A stretch of 64,000 bases of DNA from the NCBI RefSeq assembly GCF_002950575.1, contig NZ_CP026923.1:558001-622000 (forward strand), in the 5' to 3' direction. The position numbers and the translations under genes are program-made. This stretch comes from Pontimonas salivibrio (GTDB lineage: Bacteria > Actinomycetota > Actinomycetes > Actinomycetales > Microbacteriaceae). Below, in pieces: positions 26,141 to 36,105 of this stretch (position 1 is its first letter; each line of letters starts with the position of its first letter). The notes below the pieces were generated by a model, which had not been told where the DNA came from, made no database searches, and saw nothing but the letters and a program-made list of their open reading frames with translations.

Positions 26141-27151
26141 GTGGACATCGACCTCAGTGTGTTGAAACTGATGGAATCCGAACGGGACATCCCTTTCGAT
26201 GAGCTTGTCATCATCATCGAACAGGCCATTCTCACTGCATACGAAAAACACACCGGCCTTGCCGATCATCGAGGGCAACGCGTCGACCCCGATGCCCCTC
26301 GAGCTCGCGTGGAACTCGACCGTAAAACCGGTCACGTCACCGTGTTTGTACCCGAACTCGACGACGAAGGCACCCTCATTGGTGAAGGTGTCGACAGTCC
26401 TGAAGGCTTTGGTCGTATTGCCGCCCAAGCAGCCAAACAGGTCATCAATCAGCGCATCCGCGACATCGGCGACGACCGTATTTTGGGTGAATACCGGGGC
26501 AAAGACGGCGACATTGTCTCGGGAATCATCCAGCAAGGGCCAAACCCCCGGATGATCCACATTGATTTGGGTGACGTGGAAGCACTGTTGCCGCCGGAGG
26601 AGCAGGTTCCGGGCGAAGCCTACGAACACGGCACACGGCTTCGCACTTTTGTCACCAAAGTAGACAAAGGCCTTAAAGGGCCTTCCATTACCGTCAGTCG
26701 TACCCACCCCGGTTTGGTGAGGCGTTTGTTCGAAATGGAAGTACCCGAAATCAGCGAAGGTTCGGTGGAAATCACCTCCATTGCCCGCGAAGCGGGACAC
26801 CGCACGAAAATCGCGGTCCGAGCCCTCGTGCCCGGGGTGAATGCCAAAGGCTCGTGCATTGGCGAGTTAGGCCAAAGAGTTCGCGCGGTGCAATCCGAAT
26901 TGGGTGAAGAAAAGATTGACATTGTCGACTTTTCCGAAGATCTCGCCACTTTTGTCGCCAGCGCGCTCTCGCCGGCAAAAGTCAGCAGCGCCTTTGTGAT
27001 CAACGAAGAACTCAAGCAGGTGCGCGCGTTGGTTCCCGACTATCAGCTGTCGCTGGCAATCGGAAAAGAGGGGCAAAACGCCCGCCTAGCCGCAAAACTC
27101 ACCGGGGCGAAAATCGACATTCAGCCCGATTCGGTGATGGAAGGCGAGTAG
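26141..27151 (+). CDS. nusA: Transcription termination/antitermination factor NusA
   Basis: 336 residues: N-terminal RNA-polymerase-binding domain, S1 domain (about 110-185), then two KH domains with the GELGQRVRAVQSELGEEKID and IGKEGQNARLAAKLTG signatures. NusA controls pausing, Rho-independent termination and rRNA antitermination. An upstream GTG at 26132 overlaps the AGGAGG (26127-26132); the GTG at 26141 has correct 8-nt spacing and is preferred. No C-terminal acidic repeats, as usual for actinobacteria. It heads a nusA-ylxR-infB-rbfA group that lacks rimP. Confidence 0.95.
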   Translation: MDIDLSVLKLMESERDIPFDELVIIIEQAILTAYEKHTGLADHRGQRVDPDAPRARVELDRKTGHVTVFVPELDDEGTLIGEGVDSPEGFGRIAAQAAKQVINQRIRDIGDDRILGEYRGKDGDIVSGIIQQGPNPRMIHIDLGDVEALLPPEEQVPGEAYEHGTRLRTFVTKVDKGLKGPSITVSRTHPGLVRRLFEMEVPEISEGSVEITSIAREAGHRTKIAVRALVPGVNAKGSCIGELGQRVRAVQSELGEEKIDIVDFSEDLATFVASALSPAKVSSAFVINEELKQVRALVPDYQLSLAIGKEGQNARLAAKLTGAKIDIQPDSVMEGE

Positions 27152-27183
27152 GGCGGGAGGGTCCCACCCGTCCGAGGAGTAGT

Positions 27184-27459
27184 ATGGTGCCAGTAAGGTG
27201 CTGTTTGGGCTGTCGACAACGCGAATCTAAGGACCTGCTCCTTCGAGTCGTGGCAGAAAACAACCGGGCAGTGCTCGATGATTCGGCAACACTTCCGGGT
27301 CGCGGAGCTTATGTTCACCGCAACGCAGAGTGTGTCGAGGCATCGCTTGGAACAAAGGCGTGGCCGAGGGCTCTTAGGGAACCCCGACTCGACCTAGAAG
27401 AACTAACCCTCCTCGTACACAACGAGGAGCACACGAAGAAGAACAGGCTGAACGGCTAA
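27184..27459 (+). CDS. YlxR/RnpM family RNA-binding protein (DUF448)
   Basis: A 91-residue basic protein between nusA and infB, with the family marks RCCLGCRQRE, LPGRGAYVHR and a buried Cys pair. In Firmicutes the homologue (RnpM) binds RNase P RNA and modulates its activity; here this is inferred. The GAGGAG at 27174-27179 serves ATG 27184 or the adjacent GTG 27187. Spacing to infB is about 85 nt. Confidence 0.9.
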   Translation: MVPVRCCLGCRQRESKDLLLRVVAENNRAVLDDSATLPGRGAYVHRNAECVEASLGTKAWPRALREPRLDLEELTLLVHNEEHTKKNRLNG

Positions 27460-27543
27460 TGGACCTTTCATGAGTGGCTCGAAATGAGTCCCGTTCGGAC
27501 ATAGTGGTGTGCCCTGCCTGGGGTTCACCCAGACAGGAGAGTT

Positions 27544-30180
27544 GTGGCGGCAAAACCACGCGTTCACGAAATCGCGGCTGAATTAGGAATTGACAGCAAG
27601 CGGACGCTTGAAAAGCTGAAAGAAATCGGCGAGTTCGTCAAAGGACCGTCTTCTACGGTTGAGCCTCCCGTTGCCCGGAAACTGAAAGCCGCTTTCGCGG
27701 AAGAAGGCGTCGTCCCTGTCCCCAAAGACGAGCAAAAAAAGGCCGAGCCCAAAAAGCCTGCACCCAAGCCCGCAGCTCCCGCGCCAGCGCCCGAGGCGGA
27801 AGTAGCTCCAGAGCCAGAGCCCGAAAAGTCTGAAGCCCCGGAAAGCCCGTCAGCTCCTGGTGCTCCCGAATCAGGTGGCGCAACACCTTCCTCCATTCCT
27901 ACACCGGGAATTCCTCGCCCCGGTAACAACCCCTACGCCTCCAGCCAAGGAATGGGTCGCCCCGGAATGCCCAGGCCTGGCAACAACCCCTACGCCTCCA
28001 GTCAAGGAATGGGTCGCCCCACTCCGGCGAACGCCCGCGCGGGCGCGGAGCGGACCGAAGCGGCAAATCGTGCCACCCCAAGCCGTGGCGGTGCCCCGGG
28101 CAGCAAACCTCCCTTCCAACAGCGTCCTGGTGGACCCGGTCGACCCGGTGCTGGTGGCCCTCCCGCTGCGGGTGGTCCGGCACGTCCTGGTGGCGGTGGT
28201 GGCGGTCCGCGCGGTCGCGGCCGTGGCCCCGGTGGTGGCACCGCAGGAGCGTTTGGTCGTGGAGGCTCGAAGAGCAAGTCGCGTAAGTCGAAGCGGACAA
28301 AGCGCCAAGAGTTTGAAATGCGCGAAGCCCCCTCGTTGGGTGGTGTGAGTGTTCCGCGCGGTAACGGTGACACTCCGGTCCGACTTCGTCAGGGTGCCTC
28401 CATCAGTGACTTTGCGGAAAAGCTCGAGACTCTCACCGGGATGAACGTCCCTCCCGGCAACCTGGTAACTGTGTTGTTCCAGCTGGGTGAGATGGCGACC
28501 GCGACCGAGTCGTTGGACGGGTCGACCTTTGAAGTCTTAGGTGCGGAGCTCGGTTACAAAATCGAAATTGTCTCGCTGGAAGATGAAGACAAAGAGCTTC
28601 TCGAAAGCTTCGATATTGCCTTCGAAGTTGAAGAAGACGAAGAAGACCTACAAATTCGCCCACCTGTGGTGACCGTCATGGGTCACGTCGACCACGGTAA
28701 GACGAAACTGCTGGATGCGATCCGTAAAGCGGATGTGACCGCGGGCGAAGCCGGCGGAATCACCCAGCACATTGGTGCCTACCAGGTGTGGACCGAACAT
28801 GACGATATTGAACGGGCCATCACCTTTATCGACACCCCCGGTCACGAAGCCTTTACGGCGATGCGTGCGCGTGGTGCAGACGTCACCGACATTGCGATCC
28901 TTGTGGTCGCCGCCGATGACGGCATCATGCCCCAGACCATTGAAGCGCTGAACCACGCTCAAGCAGCGGGTGTGCCCATCGTGGTGGCGGTCAACAAGAT
29001 CGACGCCGAGGGGGCCAACCCCGACAAGGTGCTTCAGCAGCTCACCGAATATGGCTTGGTTGCCGAAGAATACGGCGGGGACACTATGTTCCGCCGCGTG
29101 TCAGCGTTGAAGGGTGAAGGCATCAACGAACTGTTGGACGCCGTGTTGCTCACCGCTGACGCTGGGTTGGACTTGAGGGCAAACCCCAATCGTCAAGCCC
29201 GCGGTGTGGCCATTGAAGCCAAGCTCGATAAGGGCCGCGGTTCTGTTGCGACCGTGCTCATTCAGTCGGGAACACTGCGCGTGGGTGATGCGATTGTAAC
29301 CGGAACCGCCTACGGACGCGTCCGGGCGATGGTTGACGAACACGGTGAACACATCGAAGAGGCGATGCCCTCGAGGCCCGTTCAAGTTCAGGGTCTCTCC
29401 AGCGTGCCCAGGGCTGGCGATTCGTTCATCGTCACCGACGATGACCGCACTGCGCGCCAGATTGCGGAAAAGCGTGAAGCCGCTGAGCGTAACGCTCAGC
29501 TGGCGAAAGCTCGTAAGCGCATCAGCCTGGAAGACTTCACCAAGGCTCTCGAGGACGGCAAGATTGAATCGCTGAACCTCATCATCAAGGGTGATGTCTC
29601 GGGTGCTGTTGAAGCACTGGAGGAATCGCTGTTGAAGATCGAAGTTGACGACACGGTTCAACTGCGCATTATTCACCGCGGAGTTGGTGCCATCACCGAA
29701 TCCGACGTGAACTTGGCGACCATCGACAACGCCATCATCCTCGGGTTCAATGTGCGCCCCGACACCAAAGCGAGGGAGCGTGCGACCCGCGAAGGTGTCG
29801 ATATCCGGTTCTACTCGGTTATTTACAACGCCTTGGACGAAATCGAAAGCTCACTCAAGGGCATGCTCAAACCCGAATTCGAAGAGGTGCAATCCGGTGT
29901 CGCCGAGGTGCGCGAGATATTCCGCTCCTCCAAAGCCGGAACAATCGCGGGGTGTATTGTCCGCTCGGGCACCATCACCCGCAACGCCAAGGCTCGCATC
30001 ATTCGCGACGGTGTGGTGATTGCCGACGGTTTAGCCATCGAGTCGCTTCGTCGTTTCAAGGATGACGTCACCGAAGTGAAGACCGACTACGAATGCGGTA
30101 TCGGCTTGGGCAAAATTAAAGACATCGAGGTGGGCGATGAGGTCGAAACCATCGAGATGAAAGAGAAGGTCCGTGAGTAA
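27544..30180 (+). CDS. infB: Translation initiation factor IF-2
   Basis: IF-2 is the GTPase that brings fMet-tRNA to the ribosome. The 878 residues comprise an N-terminal IF2N domain ([18 protein letters not shown]), a low-complexity Pro/Ala/Gly linker (about 60-255) with two copies of [16 protein letters not shown], a second IF2N-like region (about 290-330), the G domain ([24 protein letters not shown]) and domains II-IV. The [11 protein letters not shown] repeat is common in Microbacteriaceae. AGGAGA precedes GTG 27544. The stop overlaps the start of rbfA by 8 nt. Confidence 0.96.
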   Translation: MAAKPRVHEIAAELGIDSKRTLEKLKEIGEFVKGPSSTVEPPVARKLKAAFAEEGVVPVPKDEQKKAEPKKPAPKPAAPAPAPEAEVAPEPEPEKSEAPESPSAPGAPESGGATPSSIPTPGIPRPGNNPYASSQGMGRPGMPRPGNNPYASSQGMGRPTPANARAGAERTEAANRATPSRGGAPGSKPPFQQRPGGPGRPGAGGPPAAGGPARPGGGGGGPRGRGRGPGGGTAGAFGRGGSKSKSRKSKRTKRQEFEMREAPSLGGVSVPRGNGDTPVRLRQGASISDFAEKLETLTGMNVPPGNLVTVLFQLGEMATATESLDGSTFEVLGAELGYKIEIVSLEDEDKELLESFDIAFEVEEDEEDLQIRPPVVTVMGHVDHGKTKLLDAIRKADVTAGEAGGITQHIGAYQVWTEHDDIERAITFIDTPGHEAFTAMRARGADVTDIAILVVAADDGIMPQTIEALNHAQAAGVPIVVAVNKIDAEGANPDKVLQQLTEYGLVAEEYGGDTMFRRVSALKGEGINELLDAVLLTADAGLDLRANPNRQARGVAIEAKLDKGRGSVATVLIQSGTLRVGDAIVTGTAYGRVRAMVDEHGEHIEEAMPSRPVQVQGLSSVPRAGDSFIVTDDDRTARQIAEKREAAERNAQLAKARKRISLEDFTKALEDGKIESLNLIIKGDVSGAVEALEESLLKIEVDDTVQLRIIHRGVGAITESDVNLATIDNAIILGFNVRPDTKARERATREGVDIRFYSVIYNALDEIESSLKGMLKPEFEEVQSGVAEVREIFRSSKAGTIAGCIVRSGTITRNAKARIIRDGVVIADGLAIESLRRFKDDVTEVKTDYECGIGLGKIKDIEVGDEVETIEMKEKVRE

Positions 30181-30610
30181 TTCACCCCGGGTGAGGAAAA
30201 TGGCGGACCAGATCCACCGAGTCCTCGCCGAAAGGCTCCAAAAGGGGCTTCGCGACCCCGACATGGGGTACGTGACAATCACTGACGTGAAAGTCACGGG
30301 TGACCTCCAACACGCCACCGTGTTTTACACGGTGTTGGGAACAGACGACGAGCGCGAAGCCAGCGGCAAAGCACTCGCCCGCGCCACAGGAATGTTGCGC
30401 ACTGAGGTCGGTCGGCATATGAGGGTGCGGTTGGTACCGACGCTTGAGTTTGTCTTGGATGCTTTGCCGGGCACGGTTGAAGACATCGACAGGCTGTTGG
30501 ATGAGGCGAAGCAACGCGATGAGCAGCTGCGCGATGTCGCCGCTGGAGCACAACCAGCCGGGGATGCTGACCCATATCGGTCTGAAGATGCTGACGACTC
30601 GGCTCGCTAG
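30173..30610 (+). CDS. rbfA: Ribosome-binding factor A
   Basis: A 145-residue KH-fold protein needed for late 30S maturation and cold growth. Marks: [39 protein letters not shown] and [11 protein letters not shown]. The GTG at 30173 lies inside the infB end, so translation is coupled. The acidic C-terminal tail (about 120-145) is disordered. Confidence 0.95.
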   Translation: MSNSPRVRKMADQIHRVLAERLQKGLRDPDMGYVTITDVKVTGDLQHATVFYTVLGTDDEREASGKALARATGMLRTEVGRHMRVRLVPTLEFVLDALPGTVEDIDRLLDEAKQRDEQLRDVAAGAQPAGDADPYRSEDADDSAR

Positions 30611-30627
30611 AAAGAGGAGAGACCCAA

Positions 30628-31416
30628 ATGTCTATGGAACGCGATGATGCACGCGAGTATCACATTGAGGTGGGCAAAGGTGATGTCGGTCGCTACGTTT
30701 TTCTTCCCGGCGATCCTGGCCGCTGCGAAATGATTGCCCAGTATTTTGACTCTCCCGCTTTTGTCTCCAGACACCGCGAATACGAAACGTGGACCGGGTA
30801 TTTGGATGGCGAAAAGGTTTCTGTGACCTCGACTGGTATCGGCTGTCCTTCAGCGGTGATTGCGATGGAAGAACTCGTCAACGTAGGTGCGGACACGTTC
30901 ATGCGGGTGGGCACTTCCGGTTCTATGCAACCTCACATCGCCCCCGGTGATTTAGGGGTGATTACCGCCGCGATTCGCGACGAGGGCACCACCAGCCACT
31001 ATTTACCCATCGAGTTTCCGGCTGTGGCGAATTTTCCCATCACACAGGCTCTCTGGCAGGCCGCCACCGATAGTCGTCTGAGGGTGCACTTAGGCGTCAG
31101 CCAGTCCAAGGACTCTTTCTACGGTCAACATTCGCCAGAGCGGATGCCCGTCGCCAAAAGGCTTCACGAGCGCTGGGAGGCCTGGATGGCAGGGGGCGCC
31201 ATTTGTTCCGAAATGGAAGCCGCCGGTTTATACATCACCGCCCAAGTGTTAGGGGTTCGTGCGACCGGCATCATGATGATCATGGGCCACCCCGACCAGT
31301 CGCCGATGACCCCAGAAGAGTGGGAAGCCTCCAAAGTGGAACACGCCCTGCCGGTAGCGATTGAAGGAATGCGGGAGATTATTCGCCGCGACCGGGCTGC
31401 TGCCACGAAAGGCTAA
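30628..31416 (+). CDS. udp: Uridine phosphorylase
   Basis: 262-residue member of the nucleoside phosphorylase I (PNP/UDP) family, splitting uridine to uracil and ribose 1-phosphate in pyrimidine salvage. Evidence: phosphate-binding FLPGDPGRCE, MRVGTSGSMQP, and the ribose/base contact SEMEAAGLY. AGAGGAGAG precedes ATG 30628. The last 38 nt overlap the convergent mutY end. A role in scavenging dissolved nucleosides is plausible. Confidence 0.88.
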   Translation: MSMERDDAREYHIEVGKGDVGRYVFLPGDPGRCEMIAQYFDSPAFVSRHREYETWTGYLDGEKVSVTSTGIGCPSAVIAMEELVNVGADTFMRVGTSGSMQPHIAPGDLGVITAAIRDEGTTSHYLPIEFPAVANFPITQALWQAATDSRLRVHLGVSQSKDSFYGQHSPERMPVAKRLHERWEAWMAGGAICSEMEAAGLYITAQVLGVRATGIMMIMGHPDQSPMTPEEWEASKVEHALPVAIEGMREIIRRDRAAATKG

Positions 31417-32281
31417 AACGCTCTTCGCCGTCTGCGCGGCTGTCGCGCTGGATTAAACCATCTCGAACCAGCGACTCCACCGCCCGCATCCGCTGTGTCG
31501 CCTGCGGCCAAAGGCTCTCCAGGGTGTCACGCTCGAGCGACTCCGGATTGTCTCTTAGCCAACCGAGGATGATGCCCCGAACTTGGCGGTCGCTGCCCTC
31601 ATAGCGTGCTTGCACGCGCGGTTTCACCGAAGGGTCCTCCGGGTAACCCTCTGCTTTCCACCGACAGCTGTGTTGGAGGGGGCATTGGCCACACTTCGGG
31701 CTTCTGGCTGTGCAGACCAATGCTCCAAGTTCCATTAACCCGCGCTGGGTCTGGCAATAATCTGTCGCACTACCCGTGGCGCTCACCTGATCGACCCGGT
31801 CCAACCCAAAACCCACACTCCAGTGTCCGGCCGCCTGATCGCCGTCCTCCACCCGAGCAACGACCCGTTTCACGTTGGTGTCGACTACTGGGACGGGAAC
31901 ACCGTAGGCAAAGCAGGCGATCGCTCTGGCCGTATAGGTGCCAATACCGGGCAGTGTTTCTAACGCCTCCACATCCCGGGGGAGTTCACCCCCATAGTCT
32001 TTGGCCACAATCTGTGCGGTCTGGTGCATATTTTTTGCCCGCCTGGGATACCCCAGGCGGTTCCACTGCGAGAGCACCTCACCGAGGGAAGCCTTACTCA
32101 AAGAGTGAGCGTCTGGCCATCTCTCACACCACGCCTGCCAGGCGGGAATCACTCTGGCCACCGGGGTTTGTTGCAGCATCACTTCACTGGTCAGAATCTG
32201 CCACGCCGAAATCCCTTCAGCCCGCCACGGCAGGTCACGCTGATGTGTCGAATACCACTGCCGAACTAACGCTGTGTCCAC
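31379..32281 (-). CDS. mutY: A/G-specific adenine DNA glycosylase MutY
   Basis: MutY removes A paired with 8-oxoG. The 300-residue HhH-GPD protein has catalytic E33 (TSEVMLQQTP) and D134 (VVDTNVKRVV), the HhH motif LETLPGIGTYTARAI and a C-terminal 4Fe-4S loop (CTARSPKCGQCPLQHSC). The NUDIX-like C-terminal domain of larger MutY is reduced to a small winged-helix-like piece, as in many actinobacteria. The frame is open to 32371, but that would overlap the divergent gene; GTG 32281 has a -10 hexamer 6 nt before it. Its end overlaps udp. Confidence 0.93.
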   Translation of the reverse strand: MDTALVRQWYSTHQRDLPWRAEGISAWQILTSEVMLQQTPVARVIPAWQAWCERWPDAHSLSKASLGEVLSQWNRLGYPRRAKNMHQTAQIVAKDYGGELPRDVEALETLPGIGTYTARAIACFAYGVPVPVVDTNVKRVVARVEDGDQAAGHWSVGFGLDRVDQVSATGSATDYCQTQRGLMELGALVCTARSPKCGQCPLQHSCRWKAEGYPEDPSVKPRVQARYEGSDRQVRGIILGWLRDNPESLERDTLESLWPQATQRMRAVESLVRDGLIQRDSRADGEERFSLSWQQPGRGE

Positions 32282-32287
32282 GCCCCG

Positions 32288-32293
32288 ATGGTA
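32288..32293 (-). promoter_or_regulatory. -10 element before mutY
   Basis: TACCAT on the minus strand ends 6 nt before GTG 32281, which fixes the start. It is back to back with the -10 of the divergent SDR gene 48 bp away. Confidence 0.55.
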
Positions 32294-32341
32294 GTCACTC
32301 CACACCGGAAAGACTCTCGGCCAGTGTGGACGTGAGGGGCA

Positions 32342-32347
32342 TACGCT
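32342..32347 (+). promoter_or_regulatory. -10 element before SDR/DUF2867 gene
   Basis: TACGCT ends 7 nt before GTG 32355; leaderless spacing. Confidence 0.5.
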
Positions 32348-32354
32348 GTGGAGG

Positions 32355-33854
32355 GTGAAAGCTTTAGTCACTGGTGCATCAGGTTACGTCGGTGGGCGAC
32401 TCGTCCCGCGCCTGCTCGAGCAGGGCTTCGAGGTCAGTGTGATCGTACGAGACGCCCATCGTTTAGACGACGTGCCCTGGCGCTCCCAGGTGACAGTGTT
32501 CGTGGGCGATCTGCGCGACGAAGAGGCGGTAGCCAAAGCGGTTACAGGCCAAGACATCGTCTACTACTTGGTCCACTCGATGAGCCACGCTGACGATTTC
32601 GCCAGTGTGGAGCGAGAAATCGCTCACATAGTGGCCAGGCAAGCAGCGAAACACAACGTGTCCCGCATCATCTATTTGGGTGGGCTACACCCCGCAGGGC
32701 CGCTATCGACGCACTTAGCCTCCAGAAAAGAAGTGGGCGAAGTGCTCTTAGCCTCCGGGGTCCCGACCATTGTGTTGAGAGCCGGAGTGATTATTGGTTC
32801 CGGGTCGGCCAGTTTTGAAATGATTCGACACCTCACCGAAGTACTCCCCTATATGCCTGCACCCAAATGGGTGCGGAACTTTATCCAACCCATTGCCATC
32901 CGAGACGTGCTGCACTACCTGATCAAGGCCGCCTCGATCGACCCCTCCATCAACCGTGGATTCGATATTGGGGGACCGGACGTATTCCGCTACGGCCAAC
33001 TAATGAACGGCTACGCGCTGGAGGCGGGGCTCAGCCAGCGCCCGATTGCCGCCCTGCCGGTACTCACCCCCTGGTTGGCTTCGCAGTGGGTCAACCTCGT
33101 CACCCCCATTCCCCGGTCGCTCGCGGTTCCCATCATCGAATCCCTGCTACACGACGCGGTGATGAAAAACCACGACATTGACGACATCATCGCCCCACCC
33201 CCAGAAGGCCTTATTGGCTACCGCAAAGCCGTTCGACTGGCTTTGGGCAAAATGCGTGCGGGCGAAGTCGAAACCTCGTGGCGTGATGCTCAGATTGCTG
33301 GTGCACCACAAGACCCCCTTCCCACCGACCCCGAATGGTCGGGCCACACCGTGTACACCGATGTGCGCACGGTCGAGTCTGAGGCCAGCACTACCGACTT
33401 GTTTCGGGCAGTGGAATCAATCGGCGGCGACAATGGCTGGTATTCCCTGCCGGGGGCGTGGGCGCTGCGGGGTTTCATCGACAAACTAGTCGGGGGTGTG
33501 GGGCTCAGGCGGGGTCGTCGTGACGCCGATCATCTTGTCACCGGAGACGCTCTCGACTTCTGGCGGGTTGAGCGCGTAGAAGCCGGACACCTGGTCCGAC
33601 TGCGCGCCGAAATGAAACTTCCGGGCTTGGCGTGGTTAGAGTTCCAGGTTGACGAGGCCGAGTCGGGGGGAAGTATCCTCACCCAACGGGCCACCTTTTT
33701 CCCCCACGGATTAGGCGGTCGGCTTTACTGGTTGGCCGTGATGCCTTTTCACGGGATTGTGTTTGAAGGAATGGCCAGGGGTCTTGCCCGAAAAGCTGAG
33801 GCCTATCAGGATGAACCCCAAGTGGCGGCATCTGCTGGCAACCCGCTAGAGTAG
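32355..33854 (+). CDS. NAD(P)-dependent SDR epimerase fused to DUF2867 domain
   Basis: 499 residues. The N-terminal half is an atypical SDR/NmrA-like Rossmann domain (TGASGYVGGRLVPRLLEQG, YLVHSMSH, IIYLGGLHP, VLRAGVIIGSGSASFE). The C-terminal part from about residue 330 matches DUF2867 (GWYSLPGAWALRGFIDKLVGGVGLRRGRRD, with a WR-V----G--LRL-AEM pattern). Such fusions are widespread in actinobacteria; the substrate is not known. Single gene with its own promoter. Confidence 0.87.
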   Translation: MKALVTGASGYVGGRLVPRLLEQGFEVSVIVRDAHRLDDVPWRSQVTVFVGDLRDEEAVAKAVTGQDIVYYLVHSMSHADDFASVEREIAHIVARQAAKHNVSRIIYLGGLHPAGPLSTHLASRKEVGEVLLASGVPTIVLRAGVIIGSGSASFEMIRHLTEVLPYMPAPKWVRNFIQPIAIRDVLHYLIKAASIDPSINRGFDIGGPDVFRYGQLMNGYALEAGLSQRPIAALPVLTPWLASQWVNLVTPIPRSLAVPIIESLLHDAVMKNHDIDDIIAPPPEGLIGYRKAVRLALGKMRAGEVETSWRDAQIAGAPQDPLPTDPEWSGHTVYTDVRTVESEASTTDLFRAVESIGGDNGWYSLPGAWALRGFIDKLVGGVGLRRGRRDADHLVTGDALDFWRVERVEAGHLVRLRAEMKLPGLAWLEFQVDEAESGGSILTQRATFFPHGLGGRLYWLAVMPFHGIVFEGMARGLARKAEAYQDEPQVAASAGNPLE

Positions 33855-33960
33855 GGGGGAGCTCATCACCGGTTGTTGCCGGGTCTGGTGGGCGTGAGGA
33901 CACCCAGAGAGAGCGTTTCTCGGTTCGTTGGTGGTGTCACGGTGCAACACAAGGAGATGC

Positions 33961-36105
33961 ATGGCCCACACAGGTGCCGCGAAAACGGCGTCGCGCAACG
34001 GCTCAAAGTCGAAATCGCGTAGGCGCCCCTTAGATGACGAGGGCATTATTCCCGTGCTCGCGCGGGCTGTGCGTGAGGTCGAATCGCAAGCCGCAAGAGG
34101 CAAAGTCAACGCCCAAAACCGCACAAAGTTCCAGGTCGCCGCACTTCTGGTGCGCGAAGAGCGAAACCGCGTCAAAGATGACGCTGAAGTGTCGACCCAA
34201 GAACGCGCTGAAGTACTCAAACGCCTGGATGGTTTGGCGGCCATCATGGCAAAAACCGCGGCTAAAGACACCAGCCTGATTGCCCTGTTGGCACCGGAAG
34301 CCAAAGTGTCGGAAGCTGCGAAGCGGCTTCGACGCGATTTCCTCCTCGCCAGTGGCGCCCAGCTCGCCCCCGAAGAGCTCATCATTGTGGATCGGGTGGA
34401 AACACCCAGCCCTGAGGCGGCAAAACAGGTGGTGCCACAGTCGGTGCGTCAAGCACAGCTGGCCAACCCTTTTATGGCCCCCGATTTCGCGGCCTACGCC
34501 CAGTCCACTGGGCGCGCCGAAGGACGACTGGTCAACTGGGAGCTGATCGAACCGCTCTTTAGAGCGTTCGAACAGGGCTCCGGCGGTGGTGCGGCGAGTA
34601 TGGAATTGCCTGAACCGGCTGGCCTTTCCACACCAGGGGGCATCGAATTGATGCCCCACCAATCGAGCTTTGTGGAGGCTGCGAAAGCGGGTCACCGGAC
34701 CTTCCTCCTCGCCGATGAGCCTGGTCTGGGTAAGACAGCTCAAGCGTTGATGGCTGCGGAAGTCGCCGAAGCCTTCCCGCTCCTTGTCGTGGTGCCCAAC
34801 GTGGTGAAAACGAACTGGGCCCGGGAGGTCGAGAAATGGATTCCCGGCCGTCGTGCCACGGTTGTTCACGGTGATGGCGGCGAATTGGATGCTTTTAGTG
34901 AAGTGTTTATTGTGAACTACGACATTCTCGATCGACACGTCGGATGGCTGTCAAAGTTTGACTTCCGAGGCATGGTCGTTGACGAAGCCCACTTCATCAA
35001 AAATCGCGAATCACAGCGTTCCAAAATGGTTCAGGCTGTGGCGGGCACTATTCGGGCGAGGCTCGGACACCCCCTCTTGGTGGCCCTCACGGGAACACCC
35101 CTGATTAACCAAATCGAAGACTTTCGAATGATTTGGCAGTTCCTGGGGTGGATTGACGACAAGAAACCCCTGACCGAATTGATGGCCAAATTGGAAAACA
35201 CGGGCCTCACACCGGTTGATCCCGGGTTCTTCGCCGAAGCCAGGCGGGCAGTGATTTCCATGGGCATTGTCCGTCGTCGAAAAGAAGACGTTGCCGGCGA
35301 TATTCCTGCCCGTCGTATTGCCGATATTCCGGTCGAGTTGGACGATGAGGCGGGTCGATCCATTCGGGACGCGGAGCGTGCTCTTGTGGAGCGCCTGATG
35401 GCCCGTTACGACCGAGTGGTGGCCGCCCGGGGAACACCGACACCCACAATCGATACCGATTTGGTTCGCTTGGTCTGCCATTCAGAGATTGAAGAGTCTA
35501 AGCAAGACGACAGTTCACAAAACGTGTTCGCCTTGGTGCGCACAATTGGTAAAGCCAAAGCATTGATGGCGGCTGATTACACCGCTCAACTGGCGAGAAA
35601 CGTCGGCAAGGTTGTCTTCTTCGCCAAACACATCGACGTGCTCGATGTCGCCTACCAACACTTTGTCGACAAAGGTTTCAACCCCACCCAAATTCGTGGT
35701 GACCAAACCAGTCAGGTGCGCCAAGACGCCATCGACCGGTTCACTACCGACGAATCGGTGGGCGTCATTGTCTGTTCCCTCACCGCGGCGGGCGTCGGCG
35801 TTAACCTTCAAGCAGCCTCCAACGTGGTCCTCGCGGAGCTCAGTTGGACCAGTGCGGAACAAACCCAAGCCATCGACCGGGTCCACCGAATTGGCCAAAA
35901 TGTGCCCGTGACGGCCTGGCGGATCGTGGCCGCACAGACAGTCGATCAGCGCATCGCTGAACTCATCGACCAAAAATCTGGTTTAGCTCTTCGCGCCCTC
36001 GATGGGGATGAAGAGGCCAGCACTGTGGAAGGCACGATGCAGGAAGCAGCGCTCGGAAACCTCCTTATCCAGGCCTTAGAGGCCAGAGGAGAAATCCGCG
36101 GGTAG
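33961..36105 (+). CDS. SNF2-family DNA helicase/translocase
   Basis: About 714 residues. The first 230 are a helical, basic region without a recognised domain. Then come the SNF2 motifs: I LADEPGLGKTAQ, Ia VVVPNVVKTNW, II VDEAHFIKN, III LTGTPLIN, V CSLTAAGVGVNLQAA and VI QAIDRVHRIGQ. It resembles the SMARCAL1/HepA-type ATPases that move on DNA without unwinding it. AAGGAG precedes ATG 33961, preferred over an upstream in-frame start at 33928. No partner methylase or nuclease gene is adjacent. The end overlaps the convergent membrane gene by 30 nt. Confidence 0.88.
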   Translation: MAHTGAAKTASRNGSKSKSRRRPLDDEGIIPVLARAVREVESQAARGKVNAQNRTKFQVAALLVREERNRVKDDAEVSTQERAEVLKRLDGLAAIMAKTAAKDTSLIALLAPEAKVSEAAKRLRRDFLLASGAQLAPEELIIVDRVETPSPEAAKQVVPQSVRQAQLANPFMAPDFAAYAQSTGRAEGRLVNWELIEPLFRAFEQGSGGGAASMELPEPAGLSTPGGIELMPHQSSFVEAAKAGHRTFLLADEPGLGKTAQALMAAEVAEAFPLLVVVPNVVKTNWAREVEKWIPGRRATVVHGDGGELDAFSEVFIVNYDILDRHVGWLSKFDFRGMVVDEAHFIKNRESQRSKMVQAVAGTIRARLGHPLLVALTGTPLINQIEDFRMIWQFLGWIDDKKPLTELMAKLENTGLTPVDPGFFAEARRAVISMGIVRRRKEDVAGDIPARRIADIPVELDDEAGRSIRDAERALVERLMARYDRVVAARGTPTPTIDTDLVRLVCHSEIEESKQDDSSQNVFALVRTIGKAKALMAADYTAQLARNVGKVVFFAKHIDVLDVAYQHFVDKGFNPTQIRGDQTSQVRQDAIDRFTTDESVGVIVCSLTAAGVGVNLQAASNVVLAELSWTSAEQTQAIDRVHRIGQNVPVTAWRIVAAQTVDQRIAELIDQKSGLALRALDGDEEASTVEGTMQEAALGNLLIQALEARGEIRG

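Noticed and set aside
27900-28020. Duplicated [11 protein letters not shown] segment of IF-2 as novel
   Set aside because: The repeated segment is common in IF-2 of Microbacteriaceae.
34030-34938. Minus-strand 302-codon frame inside the SNF2 gene
   Set aside because: Antisense to a well-supported helicase; no motif, start signal or family.
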